Both the position numbers and the translations under genes were made by a program. The notes beneath the pieces were generated by a model. That model was not told the origin of the DNA. It made no database searches and worked only from the letters and a program-made list of their open reading frames with translations. Shown piece by piece: positions 36,416-47,025 of a DNA stretch of 64,000 bases (positions are counted from its first letter, which is position 1; each line of letters opens with the position of its first letter). Source of the stretch: Deinococcus koreensis. Lineage in GTDB: Bacteria; Deinococcota; Deinococci; Deinococcales; Deinococcaceae. The stretch covers positions 3,416,501-3,480,500 of the forward strand of contig NZ_PPPD01000001.1 in NCBI RefSeq assembly GCF_002901445.1, read 5' to 3'.

Positions 36416-36700
36416 TTATGCCTGGGTTTCGGCCTGGGCGGCCTTGGCCTTGTTGATGGCCTTGGCGAGCCGGCTCTTCTTGCGGGCGGCCGTGTTCTTG
36501 TGCAGGGTGCTGCCCTTGGCGGCCTTGTCGATCAGGCTCTCGGCCTTGCTCTGCGCGGCGGCCACGTCTTCACCGGTGGTGAGCGCGACGAGCGCTTTCT
36601 TGGTGTAGGTCTTGATGGTGCTCTTGCGGCTGCGGTTGATCAGGCGGCGCTTGAGGCTCTGGCGGTGGCGTTTCTGGGCGGACTTGTGACGTAAGGCCAT
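36416..36700 (-). CDS. rpsT: 30S ribosomal protein S20
   Basis: Primary 16S rRNA-binding protein of the small subunit. 94 residues starting [20 protein letters not shown]; the helical, very basic body ('[22 protein letters not shown]') and '[21 protein letters not shown]' near the end are diagnostic. ATG 36700 has a GGAGAACG ribosome-binding site. Monocistronic with its own terminator. Confidence 0.96.
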   Translation of the reverse strand: MALRHKSAQKRHRQSLKRRLINRSRKSTIKTYTKKALVALTTGEDVAAAQSKAESLIDKAAKGSTLHKNTAARKKSRLAKAINKAKAAQAETQA

Positions 36701-36894
36701 GTTCGTTCTCCTTTTCTCCCCGGCCGGTGATGGGCTCGGCGGAGCGGTTCCCGTGGGGGAACGCGAGCGCTTGAGGGCGGTGAACCGCGGATCCTCAACG
36801 CACCTGCACCTCGCAGGATCGCCGACCCGCTGGATCGGCAACCTCGTGACTATATCCGCTGTGTGCCCGCTGGGCAAGCGGCATACTCCGGAGC

Positions 36895-37440
36895 GTGGAC
36901 GACGCTGCCCCCAAAGCCCCCAGGCGGGCCCGGACGCCCCAGGAGGAGCGCGACGCCCTGCTGGCCTACGCCTTCCGCGCCCTGGGCGGCCGCGCGCTGA
37001 CCCAGGCCGAACTGCGCGGCAAGCTGGAGAAGCGCTCCCCGGACGAGGCCCTGGTGCATGAGGTTCTGAAGCGGGTGCAGGAGCTGGGCTACCAGGACGA
37101 CGCCCACGTGGCCCGCGCCGAGGGGGCCCGGCGCTCCGTGGGCGCCTTCCGGGTGCGCCAGACCCTCAAGCGGCGCGGCGTGGACGAGGAGCTGATCCAG
37201 GAAACGGTGGCTGCCCGCGACCCGGACGAGGAGCGCCTGGCCGCCCGTGAACTGCTGGAGCGGCGCTGGGCCAGCTTTGCCCGCAAACGGGATCCGAAGG
37301 CCAGTGCCTACGCCTTTCTGGCCCGCCGGGGCTTTCCCAGCCCGGTGATCTGGTCGGCCATCCGCGAACTCGACGCCGCGCTGCTGGAGGGCACGGAAGA
37401 CGGTGCCGACGAACCGGGTGAGCCGGACGACCTGGAGTGA
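36895..37440 (+). CDS. recX: Regulatory protein RecX
   Basis: Binds RecA filaments and limits their growth. 181 residues with the RecX helical repeats: '[28 protein letters not shown]' (about 18-45), '[24 protein letters not shown]' (about 54-77), '[20 protein letters not shown]' and a third repeat '[24 protein letters not shown]'. GTG 36895 lies 7 nt after CATACT and has GGAGC before it. In Deinococcus, RecX is a notable brake on the very active RecA. recA is not adjacent. Confidence 0.88.
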   Translation: MDDAAPKAPRRARTPQEERDALLAYAFRALGGRALTQAELRGKLEKRSPDEALVHEVLKRVQELGYQDDAHVARAEGARRSVGAFRVRQTLKRRGVDEELIQETVAARDPDEERLAARELLERRWASFARKRDPKASAYAFLARRGFPSPVIWSAIRELDAALLEGTEDGADEPGEPDDLE

Positions 37441-37768
37441 GATCCGGGGGGAGAGTGGCGCGGGGGACTCCAGGGCGCCCGCGATGTCAGCGAAGGGGAG
37501 GGTTTGGTCACTCTGCGGATGGTTCCACCGCTTCGCAGCTTTTCGATTGCTCCCCTGCGGGGCACCACTCGCCAGAAGGGAGGCCAGAAAAGACTGGCTC
37601 ACACGTCCATCCAGGCTGCCTTCGACCCGTCCAGTTCGCATGAGAGGGAGCTGGCACCAAAAGGGACGGACTGGGACAGCGGCGAAGCGCACGGGCTCGC
37701 CCACAGGCCAGACATGAAACGCACAGCCCATGACGGTGCGGCAGCCCTGATGGGGTTCCGCGACGCGC
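37441..37768. other. Gap between recX and the tRNA gene, no gene supported
   Basis: About 330 bp. Open frames on both strands overlap one another and lack start signals. No hairpin with a T-run was found, so recX transcription may continue toward the tRNA. An unannotated small RNA cannot be excluded from sequence alone. Confidence 0.45.
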
Positions 37769-37797
37769 TTGACTGGGCCTGGGGCGCCGCGTAGACT
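37769..37797 (+). promoter_or_regulatory. Promoter of tRNA-Pro
   Basis: TTGACT (37769-37774), a 17-nt spacer and TAGACT (37792-37797), placing the start of transcription about 32 nt upstream of the mature tRNA 5' end. Confidence 0.85.
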
Positions 37798-37836
37798 ACC
37801 CCCTGCCCGGCGAAGACGCGGGGTGGTGGTCGGGTT

Positions 37837-37914
<78 letters not shown>

Positions 37915-37925
37915 ACGGGAACAGT

Positions 37926-37950
37926 CCTCCCCCTCGCGGGAGGCTTTCTT
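37926..37950 (+). terminator. Rho-independent terminator of tRNA-Pro
   Basis: CCTCCC (37926-37931) and GGGAGG (37938-37943), followed by CTTTCTTTTT, the clearest T-run terminator in the window. Confidence 0.9.
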
Positions 37951-37996
37951 TTTGCCTCTGACCGCTTCTCGCCCCGGTCAGGGGCCGGAGTCCTCC

Positions 37997-38695
37997 ATGC
38001 GCGTGTTCGCCATCGCCGACCTGCACCTCGCCACCGTCACGCCCAAACCCATGACGGTGTTCGGGCCGCAGTGGGCGGGCCACCCGCAGGCGATCTTCGA
38101 CCGCTGGCGCGAGGTGGTGCGCGAGGGCGACCTGGTGCTGCTGCCCGGAGACCTCTCGTGGGCCATGCGCCTGCCCGACGCCCTGATCGACCTGGCGCCC
38201 GTGGCCGCCCTGCCGGGCACCAAGGTGATGCTGCGCGGCAACCACGACTACTGGTGGCCGACCCTGGGCAAGCTGCGCGCCGCCCTGCCGCCCCGGCTGC
38301 ACGCCATCCAGAACGACGCCCTGCGCTTTGGCAACGTGGTCGTGTGCGGCTCGCGCGGCTGGCTCACTCCGGGCTACGAGGCCCTGAACGCCGAGGACGA
38401 GCGCCTGCTGGCCCGCGAGGCGGAGCGCCTGAGCCTGAGCGTGCAGGCGGCCGGGAAGCTGCGCCAGCCCGGCGACCGGCTGATCATGATGCTGCACTAC
38501 CCGCCCGCGTCCCCGCCCTACCCGACCAATCCGTTCCTGCAGGTCATCGAGGCCGCCCGGCCGGACGTGATCGTCTACGGGCACCTGCACGGTGTCCCCG
38601 CCGAGAAGACCATGCGCCACGTGGCCGGTATTCCCGCCTATATGGTCGCCGCCGATGGCCTGAAGTTCACCCCCAGGCTGGTGCTGGAACCCTGA
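37997..38695 (+). CDS. Calcineurin-like metallophosphoesterase
   Basis: 232 residues. Metal-binding motifs in order: FAIADLHLA (DxH, about 4-12), LLPGDLSW (GD, about 50), [10 protein letters not shown] (GNHD, about 78), [11 protein letters not shown] (about 173) and [10 protein letters not shown] (GHxH, about 197). This set defines the class of two-metal phosphohydrolases; the arrangement with [13 protein letters not shown] is typical of the YkuE/phosphohydrolase branch of Firmicutes and Deinococci. ATG 37997 has GGAG 6 nt before; 15 in-frame codons upstream are not needed. The substrate is unknown. It is convergent with the PAP2 gene (4-bp gap). Confidence 0.85.
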   Translation: MRVFAIADLHLATVTPKPMTVFGPQWAGHPQAIFDRWREVVREGDLVLLPGDLSWAMRLPDALIDLAPVAALPGTKVMLRGNHDYWWPTLGKLRAALPPRLHAIQNDALRFGNVVVCGSRGWLTPGYEALNAEDERLLAREAERLSLSVQAAGKLRQPGDRLIMMLHYPPASPPYPTNPFLQVIEAARPDVIVYGHLHGVPAEKTMRHVAGIPAYMVAADGLKFTPRLVLEP

Positions 38696-38699
38696 GGGC

Positions 38700-39251
38700 T
38701 CAGGCCCGGAGTCTCGGCGGCAGCAGGGCCCGGCTCCGCCACAGCGGCGGCCAGGGCCACACCGACGCGGCCCACAGGCTGAGGCCGGCGATCAGCACGC
38801 TGCCCACCACGTCCAGGCTGTGATGCGCGCCGATGGCCAGGCGCCCCAGCGCCACCGCCAGCACGCCCGCCGCGAACAGGGGCGCCCAGCGCCGGGCCAG
38901 CCAGCCCACCCAGCCGGTGATCAGCGCGGCGACCAGGGTGTGGTCGCTGGGAAAGCCGTTGTCCAGCGAGGCGCGCGCCAGGGGGGCGTAGTGCTCGACC
39001 AGATACGGGCGCGGGTCGCTGACCACGTGGCCCAGGAGCTGCGTGACGAGCAGCGCCGCGGCGCCAGACGCGGCGATCCGGGCGGCCAGCAGCCAGGTCA
39101 GGTGAGAGCGCATCTGGACGAACAGCGCTGCCAGCCCGGCGGCCAGCGCGGCCAGCAGCCCGGTCGCGCCGGCCACCGCCACGGCGCCCAGAACGGGGCT
39201 GCGGACAGCGGCCAGATGCAGTGACTGTTGCAGGAGATCGGTCAAGGACAC
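38700..39251 (-). CDS. PAP2-family membrane phosphatase
   Basis: 183 residues with about five transmembrane helices and the PAP2 signature: 'SDPRPYLV' (78-85, the KxxxxxxRP motif lacks the leading Lys), FPSDHTLVAA (100-109, PSGH with Asp for Gly) and GRLAIGAHHSLDVVGS (136-151, SRxxxxxHxxxD with Gly-Arg). The catalytic His residues are present. Members dephosphorylate undecaprenyl diphosphate or other lipid phosphates at the outer membrane face. The BcrC/undecaprenyl role is likely but unproven. The start is GTG 39251 or TTG 39245; GGAGG lies closer to the expected distance from the latter. Confidence 0.8.
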   Translation of the reverse strand: MSLTDLLQQSLHLAAVRSPVLGAVAVAGATGLLAALAAGLAALFVQMRSHLTWLLAARIAASGAAALLVTQLLGHVVSDPRPYLVEHYAPLARASLDNGFPSDHTLVAALITGWVGWLARRWAPLFAAGVLAVALGRLAIGAHHSLDVVGSVLIAGLSLWAASVWPWPPLWRSRALLPPRLRA

Positions 39252-39356
39252 CTCCGGAGGACTCTGGCACGCCTGTCTAACGACCAGATCAAATCCGCCG
39301 GGGCTGGAGGCGGGCCTCTCAGGAGCGCCGGCTCAGCCGAGGGTTCATCATGCGGG

Positions 39357-40502
39357 ATGATGACGGCTCCGACCTCCGGCCCGCAGGAGACCAGCGTCCA
39401 GCGCGTGCGGCCGCTGGAGCTGTTCTTCGATCTGGTGTTCGTGTACACCATCACGCACCTGACCAACCTGATCGCGCACCCGCACGGCGCGCTCGATTAC
39501 CTCCAGGCGGCGCTGATCTTCCTGAGCCTGATGTGGATGTACGACGGCTTCGTGTGGCTCAGCAGCAACCTGGAGCTGGACGCCGACGCCGAATACTGGC
39601 TGATGTTCGCGGCCATGGTGACCTTCTTCGTGATGGCGCTGGGCATCCCGACCATCCGTGGGGATGGGGGCGTGGTCTTCGGGCTGGGCCTGCTGCTCGT
39701 GACCGCCCTCCACACCGGGCTGTTCAGCCGCAGTGCCACCAGTTCCGCCCAGGCCATCTGGGGCATCGCGCCCTACAACTTCGCCTCGGCCCTGCTGGTC
39801 TTCTCTGCCGCCTTCGTCGGGGGCGTGTGGCACTGGGCGCTGTGGCTCGCGGCCATCGGCGTGCTGATCCTGGCGACCCTGAAACGCCGGGAGCAGGCCT
39901 TCGCCCTGAGCCCCCGCCACTTCGCCGAGCGGCACGGCCTGCTGATCATCATTGCGCTGGGGGAGAGTGTGGTCGCGCTGGGGCTGGGCGCCGCCGGCCT
40001 GCCCATCACGCCGGGGCTGCTGGCCTACGCCGCGCTGGGCCTGCTGCTGGCCGCCTTGGTGTGGTGGAGCTACTTCGGCCCCGACCACGAGCGGGCCGAG
40101 CGCGCCTTCGAGCGGGCGGGGGCGGCCGACCGCAACCGGATGGCCCTGCGCGGCTACGGCTACAGCCACATGGGCATGATGTCCGGCATCATCATGATCG
40201 CCGCCGGGCTGGAGGTCGGGATTCACGGCCCAGGCGAGGAGGACGGCGCGGCCTGGGCCTGGAACCTCGCGGTGGGGCTCGCCCTGTACTTCCTCTCGGA
40301 TGTCGCGTTCCGCCGCTCCCTGGGCCTGGGGCCGGGCCGCCTGCGCCTGCTGGTGGGCGCGCTGGCCCTGGCAACCGTGCCGGTGGGACTGTCCAGTGGC
40401 CCCCTGTGGCAGCTCCTGGCCGCCGTGCTGGTGGTGGCGCTGCTGTCGGTGGTCGAGGACTATGTGCTGCCCGCCAGAGCGGCGCGGCGCGGCCCGCCTT
40501 AG
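39357..40502 (+). CDS. Low-temperature-requirement protein A (LtrA) family membrane protein
   Basis: 381 residues, about ten transmembrane helices. 'RPLELFFDLVFVYTITHLTNLI' near the N-terminus (about 18-39), 'ERHGLLIIIALGESVVALG' (about 191-209) and 'GYGYSHMGMMSGIIMIAAGLEV' are the LtrA signatures. The name comes from Listeria mutants unable to grow in the cold; the molecular function is not established. Two consecutive ATGs (39357, 39360) can serve as start; no strong ribosome-binding site is seen. It is followed by the aldo-keto reductase gene, 87 bp downstream. Confidence 0.85.
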   Translation: MMTAPTSGPQETSVQRVRPLELFFDLVFVYTITHLTNLIAHPHGALDYLQAALIFLSLMWMYDGFVWLSSNLELDADAEYWLMFAAMVTFFVMALGIPTIRGDGGVVFGLGLLLVTALHTGLFSRSATSSAQAIWGIAPYNFASALLVFSAAFVGGVWHWALWLAAIGVLILATLKRREQAFALSPRHFAERHGLLIIIALGESVVALGLGAAGLPITPGLLAYAALGLLLAALVWWSYFGPDHERAERAFERAGAADRNRMALRGYGYSHMGMMSGIIMIAAGLEVGIHGPGEEDGAAWAWNLAVGLALYFLSDVAFRRSLGLGPGRLRLLVGALALATVPVGLSSGPLWQLLAAVLVVALLSVVEDYVLPARAARRGPP

Positions 40503-40589
40503 GCCGGGTCGTTGCCAGCACCCGGGGAAGGGCGTACGCTCCAGGGTGGACGGCGTCCGCACAGCTCCGGCGCCCGGCAAGGAGACCCA

Positions 40590-41585
40590 ATGACCCAGAC
40601 CAGCCCGCTCCCCACCCGCCGCCTCCGCAACCTGAGCGTCTCTGCCCTGGGCCTGGGCTGTATGGGCATGAGCGAGTTCTACGGCCCCGGCGACGAGACC
40701 CAGAGCCAGCGCACCCTCGACCGCGCGCTGGAACTGGGCGTGACCTTCTACGACACCGCCGACATGTACGGCCCCCATACCAACGAGGAACTGCTGGGCC
40801 GCTGGCTGGTGGGCAGACGCGACCGGGTGGTGCTGGCGACCAAATTCGGGATCGTCCGCGAACCGGGCACTCCCCGCGGCCGGAGCATCAACGGCCGCCC
40901 CGAGTATGTCCGGCAGGCCATCGAGGGCAGCCTGAAACGGCTGGGCACCGAGTACGTGGATCTCTACTACCTGCACCGCGTCGATCCCGAGACGCCCATC
41001 GAGGACACCGTGGGCGCCCTGGCGGAACTCGTCCAGGCCGGACAGATCCGCGCCATCGGCCTGTCAGAGGTGAGCCCCGAGACCCTGCGCCGCGCGAACG
41101 CCGTCCACCCCATCAGCGCCGTGCAGAGCGAGTACTCGCTGTGGACGCGCGATCCGGAACAGGGCGTGCTGGCAGCCTGCCGCGAACTGGGCGTGGGCTT
41201 CGTGCCCTACAGCCCGCTGGGCCGCGGCTTCCTGACCGGCCAGATCAAGACTCCGGACGACCTCGCCCCCGACGACTTCCGCCGGAGCACCCCGCGCTTC
41301 CAGGGCGAGGCTTTCCAGAAGAACCTCGATCTGGTGGCTGAGGTGCAGGCGATGGCGCAGGACAAGGGCTGCACGCCTTCGCAACTGGCCCTGGCGTGGG
41401 TGCTGGCGCAGGGCGACGATATCGTGCCCATCCCAGGCACCAAGCGCGTGAGCTACCTGGAGGACAACCTGGGCGCGCTGGACGTGAGCCTGAGTGCAGC
41501 CGACCTGAGCCGCATCGACGCCGCCTTCCCGGTGGGCGCCGCGCAGGGCGAGCGTTACCAGGATATGGGGAGCGTCAACCGCTGA
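40590..41585 (+). CDS. Aldo-keto reductase
   Basis: 331 residues, NADPH-dependent reductase of aldehydes and ketones. TIM-barrel motifs: [15 protein letters not shown] (about 21-35), [20 protein letters not shown] with catalytic Asp and Tyr (about 52-71), VLATKFGI with catalytic Lys (about 83), [19 protein letters not shown] with catalytic His (about 120), and the cofactor end '[20 protein letters not shown]' (about 281-300). It belongs to the YakC/AKR13-like group. Ribosome-binding site AAGGAG, 6 nt before ATG. Confidence 0.92.
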   Translation: MTQTSPLPTRRLRNLSVSALGLGCMGMSEFYGPGDETQSQRTLDRALELGVTFYDTADMYGPHTNEELLGRWLVGRRDRVVLATKFGIVREPGTPRGRSINGRPEYVRQAIEGSLKRLGTEYVDLYYLHRVDPETPIEDTVGALAELVQAGQIRAIGLSEVSPETLRRANAVHPISAVQSEYSLWTRDPEQGVLAACRELGVGFVPYSPLGRGFLTGQIKTPDDLAPDDFRRSTPRFQGEAFQKNLDLVAEVQAMAQDKGCTPSQLALAWVLAQGDDIVPIPGTKRVSYLEDNLGALDVSLSAADLSRIDAAFPVGAAQGERYQDMGSVNR

Positions 41586-41744
41586 GCCGGAAGGAACGGC
41601 AAGAACGGGCTGCATAGAAGCACGCCGCCGGGACTCGTGCCTGAGCGGCGCGTGCCCTGCCACACCGTCCCTGGAGCACCGGTCTGAATGACAGCGTCTG
41701 ATCAGGGAGAGCTGACGCTGCCACTCCCCCTGAAGCCCCTTGCT

Positions 41745-42404
41745 CTACACGCTCACCAGTCCGAGCTGAATGCCGCGCGCCACGGCGCCTGCCCGGCTCT
41801 GCACGCCGAGTTTGGAATACAGCGCGCCCACGTGGAACTTCACGGTGCTCTCGCTGACGCCCAGGTCGCGGGCGACCCGCTTGTTGCTCAGCCCCTCGAC
41901 CAGCAGGGCCAGGACATCCCGCTCGCGGGGCGTGAGGCTGACCTCGCGGGCGCCCAGGCCCAGTGCCTCGTCGTCCGCCAGTTCGGCGGGGGTCAGGCCG
42001 GATGGGGTCAGCTCGGAGGCGGCCAGACCCGGGGAGGAGACCTGGGCAGGGGGCAGCACGGCCAGCCCCGCCGCCGCGCCCAGGACGCCCGCGATCAGTT
42101 CGGCGGCGGTGGCGTCGGCCGGCAGGGCGGCCCAGCCTCCGCCCGCGATCTCGGGCAGGACGGTGGCCCAGGCCGCCGCGCCCAGGGCCACCAGCGCCGG
42201 CATCCCGGCCAGCGCCTCCAGTTCGGGAAGCCACGAATCGTCGATCACGAGTACGTCGGCGTCGTCGCTCAGGTCGAAGCCGGCCGAGGTCAGCAGGGCT
42301 GTGATCCCCGCCGCCAAGAGCGCCGGGCCCACCGCGACGCGCACCGTGGGCCGCGGTGTGGAGGGCAGCCCGGAGGCGGGCAGGGCAACAGTCGGCCGGC
42401 TCAT
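41745..42404 (-). CDS. LuxR/NarL-type regulator with a degenerate receiver-like domain
   Basis: 219 residues from ATG 42404, 5 nt after TACGAT (leaderless). C-terminal HTH: 'LTPRERDVLALLVEGLSNKRVARDLGVSESTVKFHVGALYSKLGVQSRAGAV' (about 157-208), close to consensus. The N-terminal domain resembles a response-regulator receiver ('VRVAVGPALLAAGITALLTSAGF...VLVIDDSWLPELEAL'), but the usual acidic pair after the first strand is VG, so it may not be phosphorylated in the classic way. Ala/Gly-rich composition throughout. No histidine kinase is nearby. It lies 120 bp downstream of the PDZ protease gene on the same strand. Confidence 0.85.
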   Translation of the reverse strand: MSRPTVALPASGLPSTPRPTVRVAVGPALLAAGITALLTSAGFDLSDDADVLVIDDSWLPELEALAGMPALVALGAAAWATVLPEIAGGGWAALPADATAAELIAGVLGAAAGLAVLPPAQVSSPGLAASELTPSGLTPAELADDEALGLGAREVSLTPRERDVLALLVEGLSNKRVARDLGVSESTVKFHVGALYSKLGVQSRAGAVARGIQLGLVSV

Positions 42405-42524
42405 GCCCGATCGTACAGGCGCGGCCGGCCGAGCGAGGGCCGACGGTGCTCCCGGCACCAGCGGCCCACCGGACGGGCTCATGGTCTGGATCCGCTCACA
42501 GGAGGGTCTGCCTCATCGCCCGGC

Positions 42525-43454
42525 TCAGCGCTCCCCGACCGTGACCGGCACGTCCAGCTCCTCGCCGCCGCGCAGCACGCGCAGGGTCAGCGCCTCTCCG
42601 GCGCGGTCACGAATCCGGTCGAGCAGTTCGCGGGGATGGCGCATGGGGTCACCGTCCAGCGCCAGCAGCACGTCCCCGACCCGTACGCCGGCCTGGGCCG
42701 CCGGACTGCCCTCCTCGACCAGCACGACGGTCAGGCCCAGGCGACCACGCCCGCCCCGCCGGCCGCCCCAGCCGCCACCCCAGCCCCGGCCACCCCGGCG
42801 GGCCTCGCGGGAGTCTGTGGGCTCCGTCTCGGCTTTCCCGGCCTCGGGGAAGTGGACGGGCTGGGTGGACAGCCCCAGGTAGCCGCGCGGCACCCGGCCC
42901 GACTCGGCGAGCAGGCCCGCGACTTTCATGGCGCGCTCGGCCGGTACCGCGACCAGATCGCCGCGCATGACGCCCGCGTTCAGGATGCCCACCAGGCCGC
43001 CCCGGGCGTCCAGCAGCGCGCCCCCGCTGACCCCCCGGAAGGGCGCCGCGCCACTGGGCATCCAGCCGCGCCCCGGCCCGCGTTCCGTGGGGCCGCGTTC
43101 CATGAAGCCCAGGGTGGCGCGCACCCCGTGTTCGGGGCGGCCCACCGCCAGCAGCAGCTCTCCGATCCGCCCCCCGCTGCCGGCGCTCAGGGCGGGCAGG
43201 TTCAGCCCCTCCGCCCGGAGCAGCGCGAGATCGCTGGAGGGATCGTGGCCGGCGACGGTGGCCTTCAGCTCGCGGCCGTCCGGGGTCGTCACGCCCACCT
43301 CGTCGGCGTGCAGGACGTGGGCGACGGTCAGGATCAGGCCGTCGCCGATGACGGTGCCGCTGATGGGCCGGGCCGAGCGGACGCTGACGATGCTGGTCGA
43401 GGCGGCCTGGACGGCGTCGGCCAGCGCGGTGGAGAGATCGGACAAGGTGGTCAT
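42525..43454 (-). CDS. Trypsin-like serine protease with a C-terminal PDZ domain (HtrA-related)
   Basis: 309 residues. Catalytic triad visible: His in TVAHVLHAD (about 47), Asp in DPSSDLALLRAE (about 76) and Ser in RGVSGGALLD (about 144, Val replacing Asn of GNSGG). A linker extremely rich in Gly, Arg and Trp (about 218-240, RRGGRGWGGGWGG) leads to a PDZ domain ('LTVVLVEEGSPAAQAGVRVGDVLLALDG'). Unlike typical DegP, there is no signal peptide or anchor from ATG 43454, so it may be cytoplasmic, or the true start may differ. Confidence 0.85.
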   Translation of the reverse strand: MTTLSDLSTALADAVQAASTSIVSVRSARPISGTVIGDGLILTVAHVLHADEVGVTTPDGRELKATVAGHDPSSDLALLRAEGLNLPALSAGSGGRIGELLLAVGRPEHGVRATLGFMERGPTERGPGRGWMPSGAAPFRGVSGGALLDARGGLVGILNAGVMRGDLVAVPAERAMKVAGLLAESGRVPRGYLGLSTQPVHFPEAGKAETEPTDSREARRGGRGWGGGWGGRRGGRGRLGLTVVLVEEGSPAAQAGVRVGDVLLALDGDPMRHPRELLDRIRDRAGEALTLRVLRGGEELDVPVTVGER

Positions 43455-43537
43455 GCCCCCATGGTGCGTCTCTGGGCCGGAAAACACGCCGGGCAGATGG
43501 AGGGGGCCGCCCCCTGGCCGGATGGTGGGGGCCGGGG

Positions 43538-44046
43538 TCAGTCCGTGTCCCGCCGGCTCGCGAAGTCCTCCCGCTGGAGGGCGTAGCGCACGAGCGGCAC
43601 GACGGCGCCCCGGTATTCCTCGGACTGGCCCTGGCCCACGGCCACGAAGCCCAGCCGCCGCATCAGCGCGTGGGAGCGGGCGTTGGTGAGGTGAACCTCG
43701 GCGCGCACCTGTCGCAGGCCCAGCTCAGCGAACGCGAGGCCTAGCAGCAGCCGACCCGCCGCCCGGCCCACCCCCTGCCCCCACAGCGCGCGTTCCCCGA
43801 TGGCGATGCCGAACTCCGCCGACTGCCCATCCAGCCCGGCCAGATCGACGAAGCCCACCAGCGCCCCATCCCGCTCGATGCCCAGGCGCAGGAAGCCAGG
43901 GTCGTGGGTCGCCAGGATGCCCTGCCAGTGCTCGCGCAGGTGCCCAGGGGGCAGGCGCGGCGTCCAGCCGGTGGCGAGGCAGAACTCGTCGTCCGCTCCC
44001 CAGCGCACGGCCACCTCCTCGTCGCCCCAGCGCAGGGGGCGCAGGC

Positions 44047-44056
<10 letters not shown>
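43538..44056 (-). CDS. GNAT-family acetyltransferase (RimJ/RimL-like)
   Basis: 172 residues from GTG 44056, with GGAGGAGCT directly upstream. RimJ/RimL features: '[17 protein letters not shown]', '[47 protein letters not shown]' with the acetyl-CoA loop GQGVGRAAG (about 104), and '[20 protein letters not shown]' (about 130). It acetylates an amino group on a protein N-terminus, antibiotic or small amine; the target is unknown. Its start lies within the end of the nitronate monooxygenase gene (10-bp overlap), so they are co-translated. Confidence 0.85.
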
Positions 44057-45054
<998 letters not shown>

Positions 45055-45121
45055 GCCCCATGATGCCCCGGCGCTATCGTCGGTACCAGTCCAGATCCCA
45101 ACAGAGCCAGAAGGAGTTCAT

Positions 45122-46054
45122 ATGCCACTCGATCCGAAAGTTGCGGCGGCCCTGGCCCAGAGCGCGGCGCTGCCGCCCATCTCCACCCTGCCCGTCGAGG
45201 CTGTCCGGCGGGGCATCGCCGCGCAGCTTCACCTGATGCCCAGGTCGGTCGCGCCGGTCGCGTCGGTCACCGAGCGCTCCATCCCCGGCCCGGCCGGCGA
45301 CCTGACTATCCGCGTCTATACCCCCCAGGGCGAGGGGCCGTTTCCGGTCGTGGTGTTCTTCCACGGGGGCGGCTGGACGATCTGCACGCTGGACACCCAC
45401 GATCCGCAGTGCCGCGAGCTGTGCGCCGGGGCGGGTGCGGTGGTGGTCTCCGTGGACTACCGGCTGGCGCCCGAATTCCCCTTCCCGGCCGCGCCCGAGG
45501 ACTGTCTGGCGGCGACCCGCTGGGTGGCGTCGCACGCGGCCGAGCTGGGCGGCGATCCGCAGCGCATGGCCGTGGCCGGCGACAGCGCGGGCGGCAACCT
45601 CGCGGCGGTGGTGGCCCTGCGCTCGCGCGACGAGGGTGGCCCGGCCCTGCGCGGCCAGCTGCTGATCTACCCCTCGACCGATCTGCTGGGCTCGGCCGAG
45701 ACCGAGTCGTACCGCGAGAACGGCCAGGGCTATGGCCTGTCGCGCGAGGACATGGCGTGGTTCCGGGGCCACTACCTGCCCACGCCCGAACACGCCGGGC
45801 ACCCCGACGCCTCGCCGGCCAGGGCGAAAAGCCACGCCGGCCTGCCGCCCGCGCTGGTGGTCACCGCCGAGTACGACCCGCTGCGCGACGACGGCGAGGC
45901 CTACGCCCGAACCCTGGAGCGTGCGGGCGTGCCGGTGCAGCTGACCCGCTACGACGGCATGAACCACGGCTTCCTGGGCGGCATCGGCGTGTACGAGCAG
46001 ACCGGCGCGGCGCTGGACGAGATGAGTGCCTGGCTGCGGCGGGTGCTGGCCTGA
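45122..46054 (+). CDS. Alpha/beta hydrolase, hormone-sensitive-lipase family esterase
   Basis: 310 residues. Oxyanion-hole motif FFHGGGWTIC (about 79-87), nucleophile elbow AGDSAGGNLAA (Ser about 155), Asp in YDPLRDDG (about 251) and His in NHGFLGG (about 282). An N-terminal cap of about 50 residues precedes 'TERSIPGPAGDLTIRVYTP', as in carboxylesterases of the BFAE/Est2 type acting on short-chain esters. ATG 45122 has AAGGAG 6 nt upstream. It is divergent to the nitronate monooxygenase gene. Confidence 0.92.
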   Translation: MPLDPKVAAALAQSAALPPISTLPVEAVRRGIAAQLHLMPRSVAPVASVTERSIPGPAGDLTIRVYTPQGEGPFPVVVFFHGGGWTICTLDTHDPQCRELCAGAGAVVVSVDYRLAPEFPFPAAPEDCLAATRWVASHAAELGGDPQRMAVAGDSAGGNLAAVVALRSRDEGGPALRGQLLIYPSTDLLGSAETESYRENGQGYGLSREDMAWFRGHYLPTPEHAGHPDASPARAKSHAGLPPALVVTAEYDPLRDDGEAYARTLERAGVPVQLTRYDGMNHGFLGGIGVYEQTGAALDEMSAWLRRVLA

Positions 46055-46089
46055 GCGGTTAGATTCGGCCTGAGGTCTAGATTCAGGGG

Positions 46090-47025
46090 GTGCCCGCCTT
46101 CCCGCACCCCTTCCGGGCCTACACGGCGTTCCGGCGCGCGGCCTACAGCGCCGGCCCGGCGCCCCGCCGCCAGTTCCTGCCGCGTGAGTTCATCGGCGCC
46201 CTGCTGGACGGGGCCGCCGAGCGCCTGCCGCTGCTGGACGCCCCCGATCTGCCCTGGGAGCTGGCCGAACGCGTCCACGACCCCGCCTACCTGGCCCGCT
46301 GGCGACAGGGCGAGGTCACCCGCGCCGAGGAACGCGCCCTGGGCTTCGCCTGGACGCCGGCCGTGGTGGAGCGTGGCCTGAGCAGTGCCGGAGCGACCCT
46401 GGCCGCCACCCGCGACGCCCTGGAGGTGGGCCTGGGCCTCAACCTCGGCGGCGGCACCCACCACGCCTACGCCGACCACGCCGAGGGCTTTTCCTTCCTG
46501 AACGACGTGGTCATCAGCGCCCGCTGGCTGCTGGACAGCGGGCAGGCGCGGCGGGTGCTGATCCTCGATCTGGACGTGCATCAGGGCAACGGCACGGCGT
46601 CCATGCTGGCGGATGAGGCCCGCAGCCTGACGGTCAGCGTCCATGCCGAGGGCAACTATCCGTTCAGCAAGGAACGGAGCGATCTGGATGTCGCCCTGCC
46701 CGACGGCACGGGGGACGCGGCGTACCTGGAGGGACTGAACTCCCGGGTGGCGCCCGTGGTGGCCGACTTCCGCCCGGACTTCGCCTTCTACCTCGCGGGG
46801 GCCGATGTGCTGGCCGGCGACCAGCTCGGGCGGCTGGCCCTGAGCCCGGCGGGCGTCCGGGCGCGCGACGACCGCGTGTTCGGCTGGGCGGCCCGCTCGG
46901 GCGTGCCCCTGGTGGCCGTGATGGCCGGCGGCTACAACCGCGACCCGCAGACCCTGATCAGCGCCCGGCTGGGCACGCTGGACTCGGCCCTCAGTGCGTT
47001 CATCCAGCGCGCGGGGGTCATTTGA
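46090..47025 (+). CDS. Histone-deacetylase-superfamily amidohydrolase
   Basis: 311 residues, class II/IV-like bacterial deacetylase (arginase fold, zinc). LGGGTHHAYADHAEGFSFLND (about 119-139, His dyad), VLILDLDVHQGNGT (about 157-170, zinc Asp and His) and LAGADVLAGDQLGRLALSP (about 235, third zinc ligand Asp) are all present; the loop 'NYPFSKERSDLDVALPDGTGDAAYL' is typical of the group that includes acetoin utilisation protein AcuC-like and polyamine deacetylases. GTG 46090 is 6 nt after TAGATT. The last 8 bp overlap the convergent TAXI gene. Confidence 0.88.
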   Translation: MPAFPHPFRAYTAFRRAAYSAGPAPRRQFLPREFIGALLDGAAERLPLLDAPDLPWELAERVHDPAYLARWRQGEVTRAEERALGFAWTPAVVERGLSSAGATLAATRDALEVGLGLNLGGGTHHAYADHAEGFSFLNDVVISARWLLDSGQARRVLILDLDVHQGNGTASMLADEARSLTVSVHAEGNYPFSKERSDLDVALPDGTGDAAYLEGLNSRVAPVVADFRPDFAFYLAGADVLAGDQLGRLALSPAGVRARDDRVFGWAARSGVPLVAVMAGGYNRDPQTLISARLGTLDSALSAFIQRAGVI

